A DNA stretch of 17,471 nucleotides, taken from Pavlovales sp. CCMP2436. Lineage: Eukaryota; Haptophyta; Pavlovophyceae; Pavlovales. Location: contig MU631394.1 of NCBI GenBank assembly GCA_026770615.1, forward strand, positions 278,257 to 295,727, given 5' to 3'. Within the stretch, counting starts at the first letter, position 1. Each line of letters begins with the position of its first letter. Of this stretch, positions 16,387 through 17,471 are shown in pieces. The position numbers and the translations under genes are program-made. The notes under the pieces are model-generated. The model did not search any database. It was not told the origin of the DNA and saw nothing but the letters and a program-made list of their open reading frames with translations.

Positions 16387-16635
16387 CTACTTTTTTCGCA
16401 GCAGCAGCGCACGCGTATGGTGCAAGCGCGCACCGCCGGTTGGAGACCAACTTCTCGAAGACCTCCACGCAGCCGACAAACCGAAGCCGGGCATCTCCGT
16501 CCACGCGAACAGCACGAGCGCGCGCGTGTGGAGAAAGGCCGCACGGCATATCTCCTGCGCCGGGCTCGAGTGGTCGCGGAAGGCCTTGCACGCGAGCCGA
16601 AAGCACGGCAGGTCGGCGAGATCAAATGTCACCAC
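16387..16635 (-). pseudogene. Fragment of an algal F-box-like / ankyrin-repeat protein
   Basis: The frame from 16635 reads VTFDLADLPCFRLACKAFRD, like the N-terminal segment (LTCKAFR type) of ankyrin-repeat protein families that are expanded in several microalgae. In the family this is followed by ankyrin-like units ending ...TCAAAA. Here a matching stretch, CVEVFEKLVSNRRCALAPYA followed by CAAAA, is present but in a different frame (16346-16606), implying a frameshift near 16490. The first frame ends at 16387, and no further repeats follow before the large gene begins at 16204. I read it as a decayed fragment; the family assignment is by resemblance only. Confidence 0.4.
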
Positions 16636-16925
16636 GGATCCACCTGAAGGCGCTGCGGATCCGACCCGAATTCAGATTCAAACTAAAGCGATTCGTGGAT
16701 CCGTCAAAAAAACAGATCCAAAATAAGCTATCTGCAGATCCGCCAAAAACAGATCCAAAATAAGGCATCCACGGATCCGACACAAAAACAGATCCAACAG
16801 TAAGCTTTCTGCGGATCCGCCAATAAGGTATCCACGGATCCGACACAAAAGATATCCAGAATATTTATAAGCTCTTTGTGGATCCGACCACAAAAGATCC
16901 AAACATAAGCTTTCCACGGATCCGA
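16632..16925. repeat. Tandem array of about 38-40-bp units containing GGATCC
   Basis: GGATCC or AGATCC cores occur at about 16636, 16657, 16697, 16735, 16773, 16813, 16836, 16879 and 16918, mostly 38-40 bp apart. They are joined by A-rich linkers such as ACAAAAACAGATCCAAAATA. Copies are diverged. Open frames through the array on the minus strand encode only the repeat and are not called as genes. Confidence 0.85.
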
Positions 16926-17279
16926 CATAAAAACAAGTCCAAACCTACAGCGTGTCGCGGGTGGTAAGAAGGACGAATTTTGAGCTTGAGGCTGAGCTTC
17001 TTAGCAAATTACATACAAACAATGCTTAAATTTGCTTAAATTACACAAAGTCAGTGAGTGAACAACACCTGTTGTACCATGCTGAGCTGCTATATATTTA
17101 TGATAGGAATTCAAGCTGGCGTCTGACTGTTCTGAATGTTTTGCTAGTCTAAGCGCTGCGTCGCCCATTGCCTGCTGCGTGCCTTAGTCGGCTGCGCTGG
17201 CTTGGGCGCCACCGCGCGTGCCGATGGATCTCCGGTAGTGTGCCCGGGCAAGGGCGTTTAGGGGGTTAAGGGCACATCC
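16926..17279. other. Non-coding spacer, no gene seen
   Basis: AT-rich up to about 17110, then GC-richer. It contains AATGCTTAAATTTGCTTAAA and a 25-base segment (17068-17092) resembling intron 8 of the large gene at 10645-10669. No recognisable protein frame or RNA gene. Confidence 0.5.
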
Positions 17280-17440
17280 AGATCCGTTTTACATATACTT
17301 CCGGATCCGTGTCGCGGAGGGGTTAGTAGCGGATCCGTGGGGTCAGAAGCGGATCCGTACGGAGCAAATGCGGATTCGCGCGCGCTCTTGAGCGAAAAGC
17401 GGATCCGGTGACCGGCGCTTCTGAGCGAAAAGCGGATCCG
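17280..17440. repeat. Second array of GGATCC-containing repeats
   Basis: AGCGGATCCG-type cores occur at about 17303, 17331, 17351, 17401 and 17433, with GGATTCG at 17372. An 18-base unit, GAGCGAAAAGCGGATCCG, is exact at 17390-17407 and 17423-17440 (period 33). It shares the core with the 16632-16925 array but has different linkers. It may continue beyond the window. Confidence 0.85.
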
Positions 17441-17471
17441 CGATGTAAATGTCGGGCTGAAAGCTGCAAAA

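Noticed and set aside
16622..16928. Overlapping minus-strand frames rich in SDPW and WIC through the GGATCC array
   Set aside because: They translate the tandem repeat in three frames and carry no independent evidence of coding.

Overview
This is eukaryotic nuclear DNA, most likely from a GC-rich unicellular flagellate alga; a haptophyte or a prasinophyte-type green alga would both fit, and the window does not decide. GC-rich coding exons alternate with AT-rich introns full of microsatellites. Introns are GT-AG. One large protein combines armadillo (ARM) repeats with a C-terminal EF-hand, a make-up I associate with flagellar or cytoskeletal proteins. A lipoxygenase exon, a fragment of a virus-type P-loop ATPase and an ankyrin-type fragment lie beside it.

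Layout. Bases 1-115 are a 41-bp tandem repeat. Bases 279-506 (+) are the last exon of a lipoxygenase, ending in the family's C-terminal isoleucine. Bases 816-1185 (-) hold a frameshifted, truncated P-loop ATPase relic like those of large algal DNA viruses and their relatives. An imperfect inverted repeat (116-163 against 1530-1607) encloses both, and two perfect hairpins lie near its right side. Bases 1608-2240 show no gene.

Bases 16204 down to 2312 (-) are best read as ONE gene of 16 exons encoding about 2738 residues. Fifteen junctions were placed by eye and all are phase-compatible; 14 have GT-AG borders and one (exon 5 to 6) is unclear. The order is: ARM repeats, Pro/Ala-rich linkers, more ARM repeats, a long disordered basic region with RPxSAG and [ST]PR motifs, then a conserved C-terminal module with one canonical EF-hand.

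The most unusual signal is in the introns. Several carry partial copies ('echoes') of the neighbouring exon edge together with its splice site, sometimes two to five times and increasingly diverged with distance. In introns 6-7 the copies of one 67-nt exon look like spliceable micro-exons (18, 31, 26, [67], 21 and 24 nt) whose sum keeps the reading frame. Intron 8 also contains a nearly perfect palindrome of about 970 bp.

Upstream of the large gene (16387-16635, -) is a broken fragment resembling the start of an algal ankyrin-repeat protein. It is followed by two arrays of GGATCC-containing repeats (16632-16925 and 17280-17440) in otherwise non-coding DNA.

All homology statements rest on recognising motifs by eye; no database search was run.
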